Assembly: GCA_024180945.1 (NCBI GenBank)
Contig: JAKSGN010000007.1
Span: forward strand, 1,674,001 to 1,738,000
Direction of reading: 5' to 3'
Source: Macrophomina tecta
Lineage: Eukaryota > Ascomycota > Dothideomycetes > Botryosphaeriales > Botryosphaeriaceae
Length of the DNA stretch: 64,000 nucleotides
Shown here: positions 44,128 through 56,683 of the stretch, in pieces
How the letters are laid out: the number at the start of each line of letters is the position of its first letter
Position numbering within the stretch: position 1 is the first letter of the stretch
Notes under the pieces: model-generated
Seen by the model: only the letters and a program-made list of their open reading frames with translations
The model's database searches: none
Told to the model about the DNA's origin: nothing
Translations under genes and position numbers: made by a program

Positions 44128-46087
44128 CTTGGGGGTACTGGTGGTCGGGACAAAGCAACAGTCCAAAAAACAAAAAATCCCGGTCGTGTGTAATGATGCG
44201 CAGAGTTTGTCAGAGATGACGGGGGAGGTCAGAAGGCGAATATATAACTCGGCGACGAAGGGCGAGAGAAACTGTGGCCGATTCGCGAGAGGTGAGGCTA
44301 AGCCCTGGTGTGGCGTTGCAGGCGTCAGTCTCGCAAAGGTTCCCGGACGGGGCAAACAAAGGGCCTAGGGAGGGGCGCTCTAGACGGGCTTTTAACCTTA
44401 TGGCAACTGGGTTGCGCGGCGAGCGGATGTAGTCAGCCGAAAGGAGTGCGCAGTGCGAGGGTCGGGTGGTTGCGTTGGGCCGAGTCCGAGCCAAGCGAAT
44501 CCTCTCCGCTGCTGTCCGGCCACTTGTTCGTCTCGTCTCGCACCATGAATGTTCCTTTCAACCTCACGGGATTCCGAGGCGCATCCGGACGTCCTGACGC
44601 GGCTTGCTGGAGCCTAGGCTGACGGCCGCCTGGGAAACATTCGACTCACCTGGCCTATATACCCCCCACCACGGGGCAGCAGCTCGCATCGACCGTCTCG
44701 CCCCCGCCTGACGCAGCTCGAATGCATGATGGACTTTCTGCATGACGATAAGCGGAGAGGTGGATAAATCGCCATTTTGCGCCTCAAAGAAGATTGCGGC
44801 GGCTTGGGAATGCAGCAGGCTCACGCTGTTTCGTCCATGCGCCACGAACTTGCACGGCAGGACCAAAAACTGAACCGGATGAAAACGCGGGTCTGGAATC
44901 ACTGCATTTAGCGCATGTTAAAATGCCTTTGGCACCAATCTCGACCTCATTTCCTTGTTTCTGCGCGCCTTCTGTAATCCGAGCCTTTCCTGCTTCAGCC
45001 TCAGCCTATGCCCTATGCTTGTTGTCCTCCCAGCTCATCAATCAACCGACATTCTCTCTGAAGCGAAGGTACATTATGGCTGCCTGTTGGCACGCCACCA
45101 ACTCAGCAGCCTTTGCCAGCGATTGCTACTACCCTTTCGGTCCTTGTGATTGCTCAAATCCAGGACTCCTCGGCCAATCACGCTAAGCCCAGCTCCATGT
45201 CTACCCATCGCCGAAATAACGGCACCTTCGTTTTCTTTCCCCCGTGGCTTTTGCAAGCCTTCATGTGGTATCTTTGGCATATTGTATGTGGGTGCCGGTC
45301 CTGCGGTCTTCTCCTTTCTTCAGTCCACGCCTGGGGCTCTCGAACGGGCAGAAAAGGTGGAAGTCGAGTCTCCTTTGAGTGCAGTGTCTGATCATCCCGA
45401 GCGACAGAAGATGGGGTGGGCACGAGAGTGTACCAAGGCGATCCGGTTTTACCTTGTGAGAGTGCCCCGGATCCGGGGCTTCGCACAAGGTATGGCGATG
45501 GACTTCAGCCCGAGTGGCTGTGTCGATTTCGCAATACCTAGGGAAATTGCTCTGACATCGGTATCGGAAGTCACCATCCCACGGTCGGCACCCGGACCGC
45601 TGGCGCATGGTTGGGGGTTGAGCCTATTCAAGGCGTGTAGGTGACTCCTTCCATTCATGTCGTTGCGAATCACAGGCTGATATGTTCGATAGTGCAAGAT
45701 CAATCAGCACATCCGGTCAATGATTTCCTGTATGCTTCAGTTCGTGTATGCCTTTGTCCGTGATTGGTCGACGTCATCTAGACAGCGCAAAACTACGTCA
45801 GTATCAGAGCCGAGAGACACAACACGCGCTGGTTGGTCAAAGATTGTCATCACACGAGGGTATCGCATGAATGACCTCTGGCTGCCACGGCAGCTCACAG
45901 CCGTGCTCATCGTCAAGCATCTGTTCCTGTACATCATCAACCCCCAGACCCTCTACTCTGCATCGACATTCACCGGCATCTTCAAGAAACTTCGACTACA
46001 ACCTCCTGAAGTCAAACAACGATCCTCTTCGCAATTTCCCTCAGATTCGACTTCTCCAAGGCGTTGTGCGGTGTGCCGCTTCTCACG
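44128..46087. other. About 2 kb without a supported gene
   Basis: Open frames such as 45150-45644 overlap others and have no recognised motif. It holds the P450 promoter at the left and the leader of the zinc-finger gene at the right. An unrecognised short gene near 45.1-45.6 kb is possible. Confidence 0.4.
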
Positions 46088-49000
46088 ATGTCGTGTCAGG
46101 GTCCCTTTACCGATGTCAAAGTCCATACAGCCAAGTGCAGCGTATGCGACCGGCGGAACCGCAACACGCTCCATAAGTGCGTTGAGTGTGGCGAGCAGTT
46201 CTGCCGCAACTGCTTTGCATCGTTGCCGCCTTCAAAGGCTCATGGCCCTTCGGATACTCTGGAACTCGACAAACCCCCAAACAGCAAGCCCGATGGTTAT
46301 GATCCCGCTGCTTCTGGCTCTGGCTCCAGCAGCGATGACCTCACCGGTTCCAATGCACCTCATTTACACACGTCAGCCTCTAACCCAACCAGCTCGACCA
46401 CACCCCGTGCCCAGGCACCAAACTCATCCACCCAGCGTGGCGTGAACGATGCGGGCGCGACCATATCTACGTCCACGGGCGCGTCCGCCAGTCCTGTCCG
46501 CAACCTGCCCAGCAAGTCTTCCCTCGCGCCCGCTTCGTCAGCTGCTCGACCTCCTTCGTCCGCTTCTCATACTGGTGCAAGCCGCGATTTACCCCCCACA
46601 CACTACGGCGGCAGTTCTTCGCCGGACGTCGCGCGCGCCTCTCACGTGCACGTTCTTCTTGCACCCGCTGACTCTCCGGCACCCCTTCGACGTAGTTCCA
46701 GGAACCGCATGCAGTTCACGAACTTCCACGTACTAAACATCACCGGTATGCAACTACCCTCTTTCCTCACACGACTAAGGAAGTCAAGACCGCAGCTAAC
46801 CAAGGCTTCACAGAACCAATCTTAGATTCCGGAAAGACTGCGTCGGACACTTCCGCTCCAGAGTCAACCACGGCTGATGAGCTTCTGGTCGTTGAGCGTC
46901 CTAGCGTAACCCCCAAGCGCAGTCAATTCGCGCAACTTTCCAACGCGCGCGCTTTCTCTCCTGCTCCAGTCCGCTTTCATACTCTTCGTTCACGCTCCGC
47001 TACCAGTGCCGCGCTCCTTGACAGCTCACGGCGTCGTCTGACTGGCAAAGCTCCTGGGCCAAAGGCTCTTAGCACCACCCAAGCAAAGGAAGACCTCGCT
47101 GCTATCAAATCACCTTCGATCAAACCTGCTGACATCCGCAAGCGCGTCAGCTCCATTCAGCTCACTAAGCCTGCCCATAGACTCGCTCGCACATCAACAC
47201 AGCATACAACAGACCACACTTTGGCTATGCCAGCTACGCGTGCGCCGCTGCCTGGCTCTGCCACGACCGTTTCTGACTCCTCGACTAGCTTGGACGCTCA
47301 CATATCCATTGTCATTCCTCACGAGGACAGCAACAGCAATATTACCATTCCCAGCCCTTTCAGGCCTTTCGGACGCCGTGCATCTGCTGACACTCCTGCT
47401 TCTGGCATGAGTGCTACGCTAACTTCTCCGACTACGCCGCTTTTTTCAATCGCCACAGAGCGTATTACCGATGACCGTGTTGATGACGGGGCTGCAGATC
47501 TCGATTTTGCCGCCTGCGTGATCAAGAAGGAGCGTTCGTCCATCACTGAGGAGGACAAATCGGGATCAATGCAACAGAGAGCGCGCGCTGCTGGTGAGGC
47601 GGCTGGCTACCACTCGGCAAGTAGCCCGGCAGGAGCTTTTGCCTCTCCCGCAGATGTGAAGATGGCGGAAGGTGCTGCCCAGGATGACGTGCCGACCTCC
47701 TCGTCCTTGTCAACTCCTCTATCCTCTGACTTCGATGGAGGAGACGAATTTGGTGAGGGTACTACCGACCCACGGCCCATGGAGGAGGAAGTCGACACGG
47801 CGACCCGAGCACAAAGTGAGGCAAGCTACGACGACGAAACTATCTTGACTTACACTGCACCAGCAACCAGGGGCCATGTCAGCAATCGCCTCAGGCCCAG
47901 GACCTTTCTCCTTGCCCCTGTGATCCGCCTAACTCGTGCCACTGCTCGCCCAACTCCCCAGATGAACCACGCGGAGCCAGAAGATATCGACCCTCGTCCA
48001 CAGACCACTGAGTGGGAGGCTGTCGTGGCTACGCTTCCTCTCTCCGAAGAGTTCAAGAGGAGACAAAAGGTTGAGGAGGACAGCTACGAAGCACCTTTCT
48101 CCAGCCTGGGGCTGCTGGAGCCTTCCAACCCGGTCTTGCGGCGCGACCTACACCCCATTGGCTCCCAAAAGGATCTCCCTCGCGAACTGCGCTGGAATGA
48201 TCCCTGGCATAACGGTGGCACACGTGTCGCCAAGGCAAAGAGATGCAGCGCGATGGAGACTCCACAGAACTATTCGAACGAGGAGTACGACTTCAAGAGC
48301 CGCGCTCCTCCCCAGCCTCCCAGCGAGCCCTACCCCGCCAGCCGGGCTACTTACGAGGCTTTCGACGTCTCGATGGAGGCTCTCGTTGCACCTACCGCTC
48401 TCGTCCACCAGCGGAGGGGCGGCTTCAGCACCCCATCGGTTCCGAGCAGCTCGCCGTCGTCTAACATCCGCTCCCAGCCCTTCTCCCACGACGCCCCCGC
48501 CCGTAACAATGCCCGCCGTCTCGCTGAGAACCTGCGCAGCGCGAACACGCCACTTCAGGAAGTGGCTCCCCTAACTCCATCGAAACGCAAGCATGTACGA
48601 GGCGGTCCCAAGAGCCTCAAGCCGGGACGGCAGAGCAACGTCAACAACAGCAGCGGCTGCTGCAGCACCGCTGATCAGCACGCTCCTGTCCCCGTACCTT
48701 CTACCAACTCTACCCGCCGCCGCGCCCCCACCGATGCTACCAGCCCGTACGACATCCCATCCAAGCGCCCCAAACTCAACCCGCGCCCGGAAGACGAAAA
48801 CTTGCCACAGCAGCAAATGTCCCGCATTGACTCACAGCAGCCCGTTCAGCGTGTCGTCATCTCCTCCAACCAGCCGATCCTTCACAAAAACTTCATGCCT
48901 CTGACTCAGCAGCCTGGCGAAAGCGGCGGGACCCGCCCTGTCGCCTCGCCGACTATGCGCACGCGTCCGGCGCCGTCACTCCCGCAAGAGCTGATGAGCG

Positions 49001-49242
49001 GCCGGTCGCCCGAGATGACGACTTTTCCAGGATTTCAGCGGTACAATAATGATCGCAGTGGCTCGGGTTCTGGCGCGCAGCAGCAGCAGGTTTACACGCC
49101 TGATAGGACAGCGAGTTTGAGGGGGATGAGGAGAGAGGGACTGGTTAGGAGAGTTGTTGTAGATGAGGAGTATGACGTTGAGAGGGATGGGGATGTGGAG
49201 ATGGGTGAGGGGGAAGGTAATGGTGAGGAGAGGAGGGATTAG
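46088..49242 (+). CDS. Large low-complexity protein with an N-terminal Cys-rich zinc finger
   Basis: Two exons, 46088-46745 and 46814-49242, give 1028 aa. The joined frame runs from Met46088 to the stop without interruption. Residues 17-42 are AKCSVCDRRNRNT then HKCVECGEQFCRNC, a treble-clef-like zinc site with three CxxC pairs (B-box/RING/PHD-like spacing). Almost all the remainder is Ser/Pro/Thr/Ala-rich and predicted disordered; a short conserved-looking part is TTEWEAVVATLPLSEEFKRRQ near the middle, and the C-terminus is acidic. Nuclear-type basic stretches (TPSKRKHVRGG, SKRPKLNP) are visible, so a chromatin or transcription role is possible. I do not recognise the family. 68-nt GT-AG intron. 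Confidence 0.7.
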
Positions 49243-50236
49243 GAGGGGGAAGTCAGAAAGCAGATTGTGGAGCTGAGGGAGAGGGAGGAGAGAGTGGAGT
49301 AAGTGGGTATGGGTGAGTAGTTGTTGAAAGTGCAGAGTGGAGGAGTTTGTGATCAATTTTCACGGACTTGAGCATTCTGGTTTCTTTTGATTTTGGACGA
49401 GGTTTGTGGCGATGACGGAAGGCAGTCTGCTTCAGATATCCGCAGTGCCCTGCCTGGAGTTTTCTTTTTATTCCTCTCATGCATTTGGCTTTCCGGCGGC
49501 ATTACTGGTGTCATTGTGTGGGATGATGCCGTCTGGTTGCTTTTTGTCTTCCTGCTTGTGGGCCTCGGGAGGCATTCGTACTAGCGCATTGGCATTTCAG
49601 GATTGCGGGCTTGGAGCGTCTTACTAACTTGAGGTATGAAGGCTATCTTGGCCAATTGATGGCTTAATAGAAACACGGTCTCAATGGCTATCACACAAAA
49701 TGTTCGCCCTTTGGCGCGATAACGCAGTGCTTGACTTATACTTTCCCACGTTTATACTCGTGTTGAGTCTCTATTTTGTGCGCATCCAGAACTCTTCCTT
49801 AGCTCACACCTGAGCGGCTCCAGTTCGTGAGTAACGTCTTAAGCAGTTCCAATATCACAACGCCCAACAGTAGCGCCACGTCCTCCAGTGAATGCTTCTC
49901 GTAGAAGCAATTCTTCGTTAAGAAAGCAGAAGAAATTTGTGGGAACTTTTCACTAGACTTCTCAAAGTCTTCCCTTGGGTGCTATGAATGGGGTGCAGTT
50001 TCTGATTTTCCATATCCCGAATAAAAAGCTGTGGCAGCAGAAGCAATTCATGCAGTCACTATCTGATTCCTGCTTATCCCTTTTTGATCTAATTCTTTCG
50101 CGTGTAGAGGCTCGCATGCCTCTTCCGGATGCCCTGCAGGAGATTTAATGACTCACCCATGCCTTCCTGAGCCTTGCCAACCGCCCCCCGCCCCTTTCTT
50201 CTCACCTGCATGCTTACTTGACCTTTAGTCCACTAG
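49243..50236. other. Region between convergent genes
   Basis: 3' ends of the zinc-finger and metalloprotease genes. Frames here are short; no gene or RNA recognised. Confidence 0.45.
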
Positions 50237-51316
50237 TTAGAAATCCCCTGGGAAGGAGGAGCAGTTCGTCAACGGCGGATACGTCATGTTGTCCTGTTGC
50301 CAGCCACGCAGACGCGAGAGCCTCGACCACATGTAACGAACCATCCAGCCCTCCATCTCGGTGACGTTCGGTACGTGCGCTCCATAGTCTCCTGGCTTCA
50401 TCACAAATTCTTCCGGGCTATTTGGCGGAAGCCAAAGGTTAGAACAAATGGAATGGTTCTTCAGGCCATCATCGAGGTAATCAGGGAATCCGAAGGTATG
50501 CCCCTGTCACATAAGCGTTAGCTGAACATCTTACAACAGTTACAGTGGACGGGCACAAACCAATTCGTGCAACAAGATGGGCCAGTCTCCCATCTTCCTT
50601 CCAACATTCTCCCAGCCCCAGAGATTGATGTAAGTGCCATATCCTGTGGCCGCGCCCATACCTACCTCAAAGGACGACGCATTGAAGTAGAGGAACTGGT
50701 GGAAGCGAGCCTCCTGGCCGCCAGGGCAGCCGCTGTAATCTCCGTCGAGGTGCTTATCACGAGAGCAGCCGAGGTCGCAGGCCACCTGTCCATCCTCGTC
50801 CGTGGCATTAGTGTAGATGGCTGCGCCGTCGGTCGAACCTTGCAGCAAGTTCCTGTCCTTGACCGCCCATCCGACGACCTTAAACTTGATGTCGTGGAAG
50901 GGGTAGTTGTCCCAGCCGGGCAGCCATTCAAACCACTTCTTATAGGTTTTTTCGTACTCGGCCACCATCTGTTGGCGCTCTGGCTGGGTCAACGTCCTGT
51001 TCGAGTTCCAACGCATGCAGAGGTTGATCGTTCTGCATTGAGGGTGATGAATTAGATGGGAGGAGCATATCATACGGGGCAATTGTACGCTTACTTACCC
51101 GTTTCCATCCATTACTTGATCCATAGCCCAGTTTTCATAGCTCTTCATGGTCATCCCCGGGGTGTTGATCTCTGCTCGCGCCAGGATGTTATCCCAGACC
51201 TGCGGAAGTGAAGACTTCCATTGCTCCGGTATAGTGTTATTGGGCGACACCAGACAACTGGCAAGCGGCAACAAGGCTGCACCAGTGGCAAGCGTGAGAA
51301 AAGACTGAGGCAACAT
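50237..51316 (-). CDS. Secreted zinc metalloprotease-like protein (HExxHxxGxxD)
   Basis: Three exons, 51316-51099, 51032-50561, 50503-50237, give 318 aa. Signal peptide at the N-terminus (LTLATGAALLPLASC). The intron-spanning join recreates LLHELGHTFGFPDY at residues ~226-239, which is HExxHxxGxxD, the metzincin-type zinc site with Asp as third ligand, as in M6/M43-like and snapalysin-like peptidases. Cysteines (ACDLGC, SGCPGG, HSICSNLW, TNCSSF) suggest disulfides; several N-glycosylation sequons occur. A secreted peptidase is likely, but the family is uncertain. The intron falling inside the zinc site is a good check on the gene model. Confidence 0.8.
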
Positions 51317-52366
51317 GACCGGTGGTGAATGAATGGATTCCTTGCTCTGGAAAGAAGATCGCCTTGCCGGTTCTCATCACAAGAATGAGGCGCTTTTAAG
51401 GACTTCCAAGCAGAAGAAAGGGGTGAAATCTGGCGCTCAGATACATCCTACAATGTGCAGGATACGAGTTATCTCCGTACAAGCGTCAAACTATGACCAC
51501 ACAGAAGCTGAGGCTAAAGTGAGGAAGCCATTGAGAATTGAGATTTGTAAGGCCCACTATGCTTTGACCTCCCATAGTCCACAATTTTGACTGAAAACGA
51601 GTAGGTGTAGCAGCTGGTGCCGACCTTGATTGGCCCACTCATTACGCCGTTACACCGAAGCGACGGGTGCAAGGTGCAGGTTTCCGTTGCGTGGTATTAC
51701 GTGCACGTCATCCTCTCGATAGGCTTGTACTCTGTGTGTGACGCAGCCGTTCTGCATATCACTGAACCATATGGCTAGCAAGCGAGGATATCTTGTTTCC
51801 CTCTCTTGGTAATTCAGAGGTATGTGGCATATTTGGCATAGGCAGTATGTTAGGAAAACACCATCACACAGTATTTACCGAGGCTCGTCCAATCCGGGGT
51901 TCCGAAAGCGAGGTATACGAAACCGGTATCTGGATCCACTTGGCCTCGTTGGGAAATCATTTAGCCTATCATAACCACCTTTTCGTATATGCTGCAGCGG
52001 GCTCACTCGCAACTCACCGAGCTGGAACTTGCACCCGTTGAATTTTCGTTCGTAGCATCTGTTAATTTTTCAACCCGCGCCGTTGGTTCCAGTTGACAGG
52101 AAACTATTTCAGCGCACCAAAAAAAGAAAAAAAAAAAAAAAAAATCTTGTAGACCATCACCTTTACCATACTCCTTTCCATACAGCGACTGTAGCCTCAA
52201 GGGTCACAGCTTCAGCATCGTTTTCGAGCTCCTGAGGAGAAACTCCCATGTATACGAAGCAGAGCATGCAGCAAACTAACCCGGACAAGCCAAACATCAA
52301 CAACAGCACCAACGCCCAGAGTAGCAAGACCAGCTCACGAAATGCTCAACCAAACCGACCAACTCC
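51317..52366. other. Spacer with A-rich run
   Basis: Holds the metalloprotease promoter, an A-rich run at about 52120-52144 and the 3' end of the LtrA gene. Nothing else recognised. Confidence 0.45.
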
Positions 52367-54233
52367 TTAGGCGGCGGCCCTCAACGCCAGCCACCTCCCC
52401 AAGCGATCACACAACACAATCGCGGCCAACAGCCCCACCACCACCGGCAGCACGGCCGGACTCTTCATAAAGTGATAAATAAACATATGGTTCGCCGCGC
52501 CCGCCGCCATGCCCACCGCGACGGCCGCCACAAATAACCTCGACGCAATCGCCAACCGCTCAAACACATTCGCACCGGCACAGCCGCCACGCGGGCGGTC
52601 CTTCGAGCTGACGACCCAGAACAGCGCCGCGAAACACACCATGGCAAGGAAGACGCTCGCCCAGTAGTAGATGTACAGCGTGAGGTAGGCCGATCTGGCG
52701 CTGAGGAACGCGTCCTCGCCGGCCGTCACCTTCACGCCCGTGGACTCGAACAAGCCGCCGATAACGTCGGTCGAGGCCTCGCGGAGGAGCGGCGGCATGG
52801 CGGCTGCGGTGATGTTGCTTTCGGCGCACACGCCCGTGGCGTTGCCGACGGCGTAGATGGAGGCGAGGATGACGGGGACCTGGTCGCGGCTCTCGACCTT
52901 CTCGTCGAGCTTGAAGGATTTGACGGTGGTGATGAGGGCGTTGGTGAGGTTGGCGCCTGAGAGGTGTTCGGTGAGGCAGGCGCTGCCGATGGTGTTTTGG
53001 AAGCTCCCGAACTGCTTGAAGACATACCGGGCGAGGGCAATTTGCTGCGAGCCTTCGACGATGCCAACGATGCCGAGGTGCAGCGGGAAGTTGAGGAAGA
53101 CCCAGATTAGTTGGCGGATGGAGCCGAAGTGGGCGTGCGTGGTGGTGTCGAAGTAGAGGACGAAGAGGAGGGTCTGTGATGAGGGAGTTAGTGGTCGATC
53201 AGGGTCTGTATTGGGGGGTCTTGGAGGACGTACGAGGATAAGAACGATACAGACGATAAGGAAGCAGCCCTCAAATGTGAGCCCAGACTTACTCATCAGT
53301 TTGGCAACGGTTTTCGTAGCGCCGATGGCTCCTTCGCCAATGATGATGAGAGTGAGAAGGCCCATGCGCTCCATCAGGTGGGTCTTTTTGAAGCTGAGCT
53401 TCCGCCAGATGGAGGCGGTGCCGATAACGACAGCCACCTCAATACCAATGATGATGTACCAAACGTAGTAGATTCCAAGGCCGTTTCCTGAGGAGGCCGA
53501 GAACGCCGGGACCATGGAGTAATACGCTCCACCACAGAGGACGAAAGTGGTTATGGTGAGTCCAAGTGGAAAAGCGAGGCCTCTGACTTTTTTCCGAATG
53601 AAGAAAAGCGCGACGCCATACTGCACAGCTAATAGCAAACGGCTTATGAAAAGCATAATGCACAGGATACGGAAGATCTAGAGGACTGTGAGTCCAAGTC
53701 GTAAAAGCGCTGACATGGATAAACCTACAGTGTTGTTATGTTCCTTCCCTCCAGGATTGAAGGACGACCCGACGAGCGCAAACCCCACGAACATAACGAA
53801 TTGAAATACTTTGCAGGCACGCTCATAACCTGAATCCAACGCAAATCTGACATCGTGCAGAGTGATTTGTAACCATGTAAACCAAATAATTCCGAAAAGA
53901 CCAATGTATGCCACTAGTGTACTTGTGTCTGTAATCGAATGATTCGCCGTGAAAGTTGCGAGGTTGGCGATGAGGAAAAGGTCAAAGAAGAGCTCGATGG
54001 TGTTCGATTCAGCGCGGAGTCCAAAGCGAGGGTCTTCGCCTTTGGCGTAGCGGAGGGGAGATTCAATTATCGGCAACAGGGTCGTCTTGTTGTCGTGCAA
54101 ATGTAGCGAACCTCTAGGGTGTGGGTCAGAAATGGAAGTTCGGTCAACGCGTTGTCACTTCATAGGCGAAGGCCTACCTGTCGGAATAACTGTCACGTCC
54201 ATCGCCCGGTTCCGCGAATGCGAATTCGTACAT
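52367..54233 (-). CDS. LtrA-family (low temperature requirement A) membrane protein
   Basis: Four exons, 54233-54178, 54113-53729, 53677-53234, 53173-52367, give 563 aa. Many hydrophobic segments (about ten to twelve) span the length. LtrA mark: SPLRYAKGEDPRFGLRAESNTIELFFDLFLIANLATF near the start, then HLMERMGLLTLIIIGEGAIGA. The family is named from Listeria and is widespread in fungi; transport or signalling function is unproven. The first exon is only 56 nt and is my least certain part: an alternative upstream frame could start near 54209. An insertion of ~60 residues without membrane segments (SFKLDEKVESRD...) lies between the halves. Confidence 0.85.
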
Positions 54234-54940
54234 CTTTCAACACTCGGTATTCTGAGCCGTGGCGAGGCTTGATATTGTGTGAGGGTGTTGAGGTGTGCCG
54301 CGAAAGAGATATGTCCTGGCTTCTTGGAAAAGGTGGCTGACATCCCCACGGTCTTATATGGAATGCAAGCTGCAGGAAATACGAGAAAGCTTATGCCCTA
54401 CGGCCCAGCGCCAGCGTATGCCTGGGCCTACGGATAGCTTGGCGTGCGCATTAAACTCTCGCACTGCGCCCTGGAATACCGCCAAAACACTATGAAACAA
54501 ATGGCACACCTTGGATTCCCGTCGGGACCTTGAACATACAGGATTTGTGTGAGCTTGGCATCTGTTGTGGTGGAAATCATGGTGTAGAGCGTCGTGAAAC
54601 GAAGTCGAACGCTGTAAGGGGGCCGTCAAGGGTGCTCAGTGAGGAACAAGCGTGGGTCTTGAGGCGCCGATCCCCTTCATCGTCCCAGACGCGGACACTT
54701 ATCTATTGGGCCGTCGTTGGGACTAAGTCCGAATTGCTTGTTTGAGCTGTTGTCTAACGCGGATGGAGACTCGTGTCTCGGGCTCGTACTCGGGGGAAAC
54801 CCGAAGCCGAAAACAGTAATGCGAGTGCTATTTTGGCGGGAAACAGTGTCAGGGCATGCGAACAAATAGGCATAAGCAGTCTGTGCATGTCTAAACAGGC
54901 CGCAGTCTGGAATCACAGAAACGACATATCATTATTATTG
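54234..54940. other. Promoter of the LtrA gene and 3' end of the next gene
   Basis: No gene signal in 707 bp. Confidence 0.5.
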
Positions 54941-56683
54941 CTAAACTACATTCCACCTCCTCCCAGCAAGTGCTTCAACATCCCCCGAAGTGCCGAAACA
55001 CACAAACACGCTTGCTACCCAAAGCGCTTTTTGACGTGTATATTCCTCTTTTGCGCCCAGACCACTGTCACAGACTCGGGCCGCAGCAGCTCCGAGCTGT
55101 GCTGTTTCTTCTCGCAGGACGCTTTCTACCCCGCGGAAGATGGATTCGTTAGCCCAAGCAACCAGGTGGGCCATCTCTTCCTCAACGTCGATGTCCCTGT
55201 CCACTGAGGGTTGATCGGCTTGAGTGCTCTGGGCAGCGATTCGGATATACAGTTGGGAGGTGCACCGGCCCTTGGCCAAATCAAAGTCCCGGAGGTGGCG
55301 CCAGCGCGCATGATATCCTAGCGCAAGCAACGGAAGCAGAAGCTTTTGATGCACATTGGCATCGACGACCCAGCCATCTTGGAGCCAGGTAGCTATCTCA
55401 CGGAGCAGCGTGTCTGTGCTAAGGTCATCTTGGGGTGGACTGGCGGCTGATGCGATACTGAAGCCATGCCTGGGGAGGGGCTGATTGATCGCTGGTGGGG
55501 AACTGTGGGGTCTTTCGATGAGGGGAGGTGATCCGGGGATGGACGTCGAGTCTGTAAACAAAGGAAGCCGCACTAAGCTTTTCGAAGTTCTCCTTGTTTC
55601 TGTCTCCTTGTCGGACGTGCTTGGACTTTGAGCCTCCGCAAACGCCCTTTTGCGAGAAGCTTTCTCTATAGGGGTCCGTGCCGGGGGCGTTTCCTCAATA
55701 CACGACTGGCTATCCTTGACGAAAACATCCGGAGTTTGAGGTGCCTCAAGTTGTTTCTCATGCGGCTTGCGTTCCGGGGTGTGCGGCGCTGGGTCCTTGG
55801 GCGACGGTGTGGGAGTCCGGACAGCCTCTTCGTATGGGGGTGGAGCACTACCCTCCCGTTCAGCCTCCATACCAATCGCAGCCATCGGATTGCCCTTCCT
55901 GAGCAATGCATCGGATTCAGTTAGACCGAACAACTCCCATGCACCCTGTTTCGCGCCGCGGCCCTGATACATCGACCTCAAACGGAACCCCGGCGTATAT
56001 GCAGCGTGATCAGACGCTGCAGAACCAAGCTCATTCAGAGCTACCTGCGCGTAGGTGTTCTTTTTGAGATAGACGGTCATGCTGGAAGCCTGAGACAAAG
56101 ACCTAAGACTAAGGAGCAGGTCCCGCGGAGTCCCGAGAAGCTCATTTTTGATCTTCATCCTCGGCATTAGGACGTATCCCGGTTCTCTCATACGCAATTG
56201 AACGCGTAGAACATTCAGAGGGCTGTTCAGACCGGCTGATTTCAAAGCATCAACGTGTGACTCGGGGAGTTCGTAAGTGGAGACGGGGGCAGCGTTGAAG
56301 GGAGTTGTGGACTCGAAAGATTCGACCGGAAGAACCAGAAACAAGTCGATCGGCTTGGAAGCGCTGCCCGCGCGGATACGCAACGGTAGATGAAAAAATA
56401 AAACAAAGGCATTCGTATCCGCTGGGAAATGGCCAAGCATGAGAGAAAATTCAGTCTTTCTATTGTGAGAAGACAAACGACCAAGAAAATGAACATTATG
56501 TGCCCTGTCTTCCCATGCCGCCATGGCTCGATCCGCAACAGCCCACCGTGGCTCTATGCCCAACGCCTTGTTCACTCTCTCCTCCTTCGACTCCATCGCT
56601 GGTTGTATGATCTCACGGGTTCCTAGAGCCCAGTCAGTAGTGGAAGGTGCACAGTCTTCGAAAACGACGACTCCCCCACTCAT
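54941..56683 (-). CDS. Unrecognised fungal protein, 580 aa
   Basis: One long exon. Met56683 (MSGGVVVFEDC) is preferred over the non-ATG upstream extension. N-terminal half looks folded: WEDRAHNVHFLGRL, FSLMLGHFPAD, FVLFFHLPLRI, DLFLVLPVESFEST and LRMREPGYVLMPRM, with alternating hydrophobic strands; the middle (residues ~260-420) is Pro/Ser/Thr/Glu-rich and disordered; the last ~150 residues are predicted helical, LREIATWLQDGWVVDANVHQKLLLPLLALGYHARWRHLRDF, then EEEMAHLVAWANES. No known motif or signal peptide. A DUF of filamentous fungi is plausible. The long uninterrupted frame with folded ends is good support for a real gene. Confidence 0.7.
   Translation of the reverse strand: MSGGVVVFEDCAPSTTDWALGTREIIQPAMESKEERVNKALGIEPRWAVADRAMAAWEDRAHNVHFLGRLSSHNRKTEFSLMLGHFPADTNAFVLFFHLPLRIRAGSASKPIDLFLVLPVESFESTTPFNAAPVSTYELPESHVDALKSAGLNSPLNVLRVQLRMREPGYVLMPRMKIKNELLGTPRDLLLSLRSLSQASSMTVYLKKNTYAQVALNELGSAASDHAAYTPGFRLRSMYQGRGAKQGAWELFGLTESDALLRKGNPMAAIGMEAEREGSAPPPYEEAVRTPTPSPKDPAPHTPERKPHEKQLEAPQTPDVFVKDSQSCIEETPPARTPIEKASRKRAFAEAQSPSTSDKETETRRTSKSLVRLPLFTDSTSIPGSPPLIERPHSSPPAINQPLPRHGFSIASAASPPQDDLSTDTLLREIATWLQDGWVVDANVHQKLLLPLLALGYHARWRHLRDFDLAKGRCTSQLYIRIAAQSTQADQPSVDRDIDVEEEMAHLVAWANESIFRGVESVLREETAQLGAAAARVCDSGLGAKEEYTRQKALWVASVFVCFGTSGDVEALAGRRWNVV

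Noticed and set aside
45150..45644. 164-aa plus-strand frame near 45.2 kb
   Set aside because: No recognised motif; overlapping frames of similar length on both strands. Could be a remnant but not supportable.
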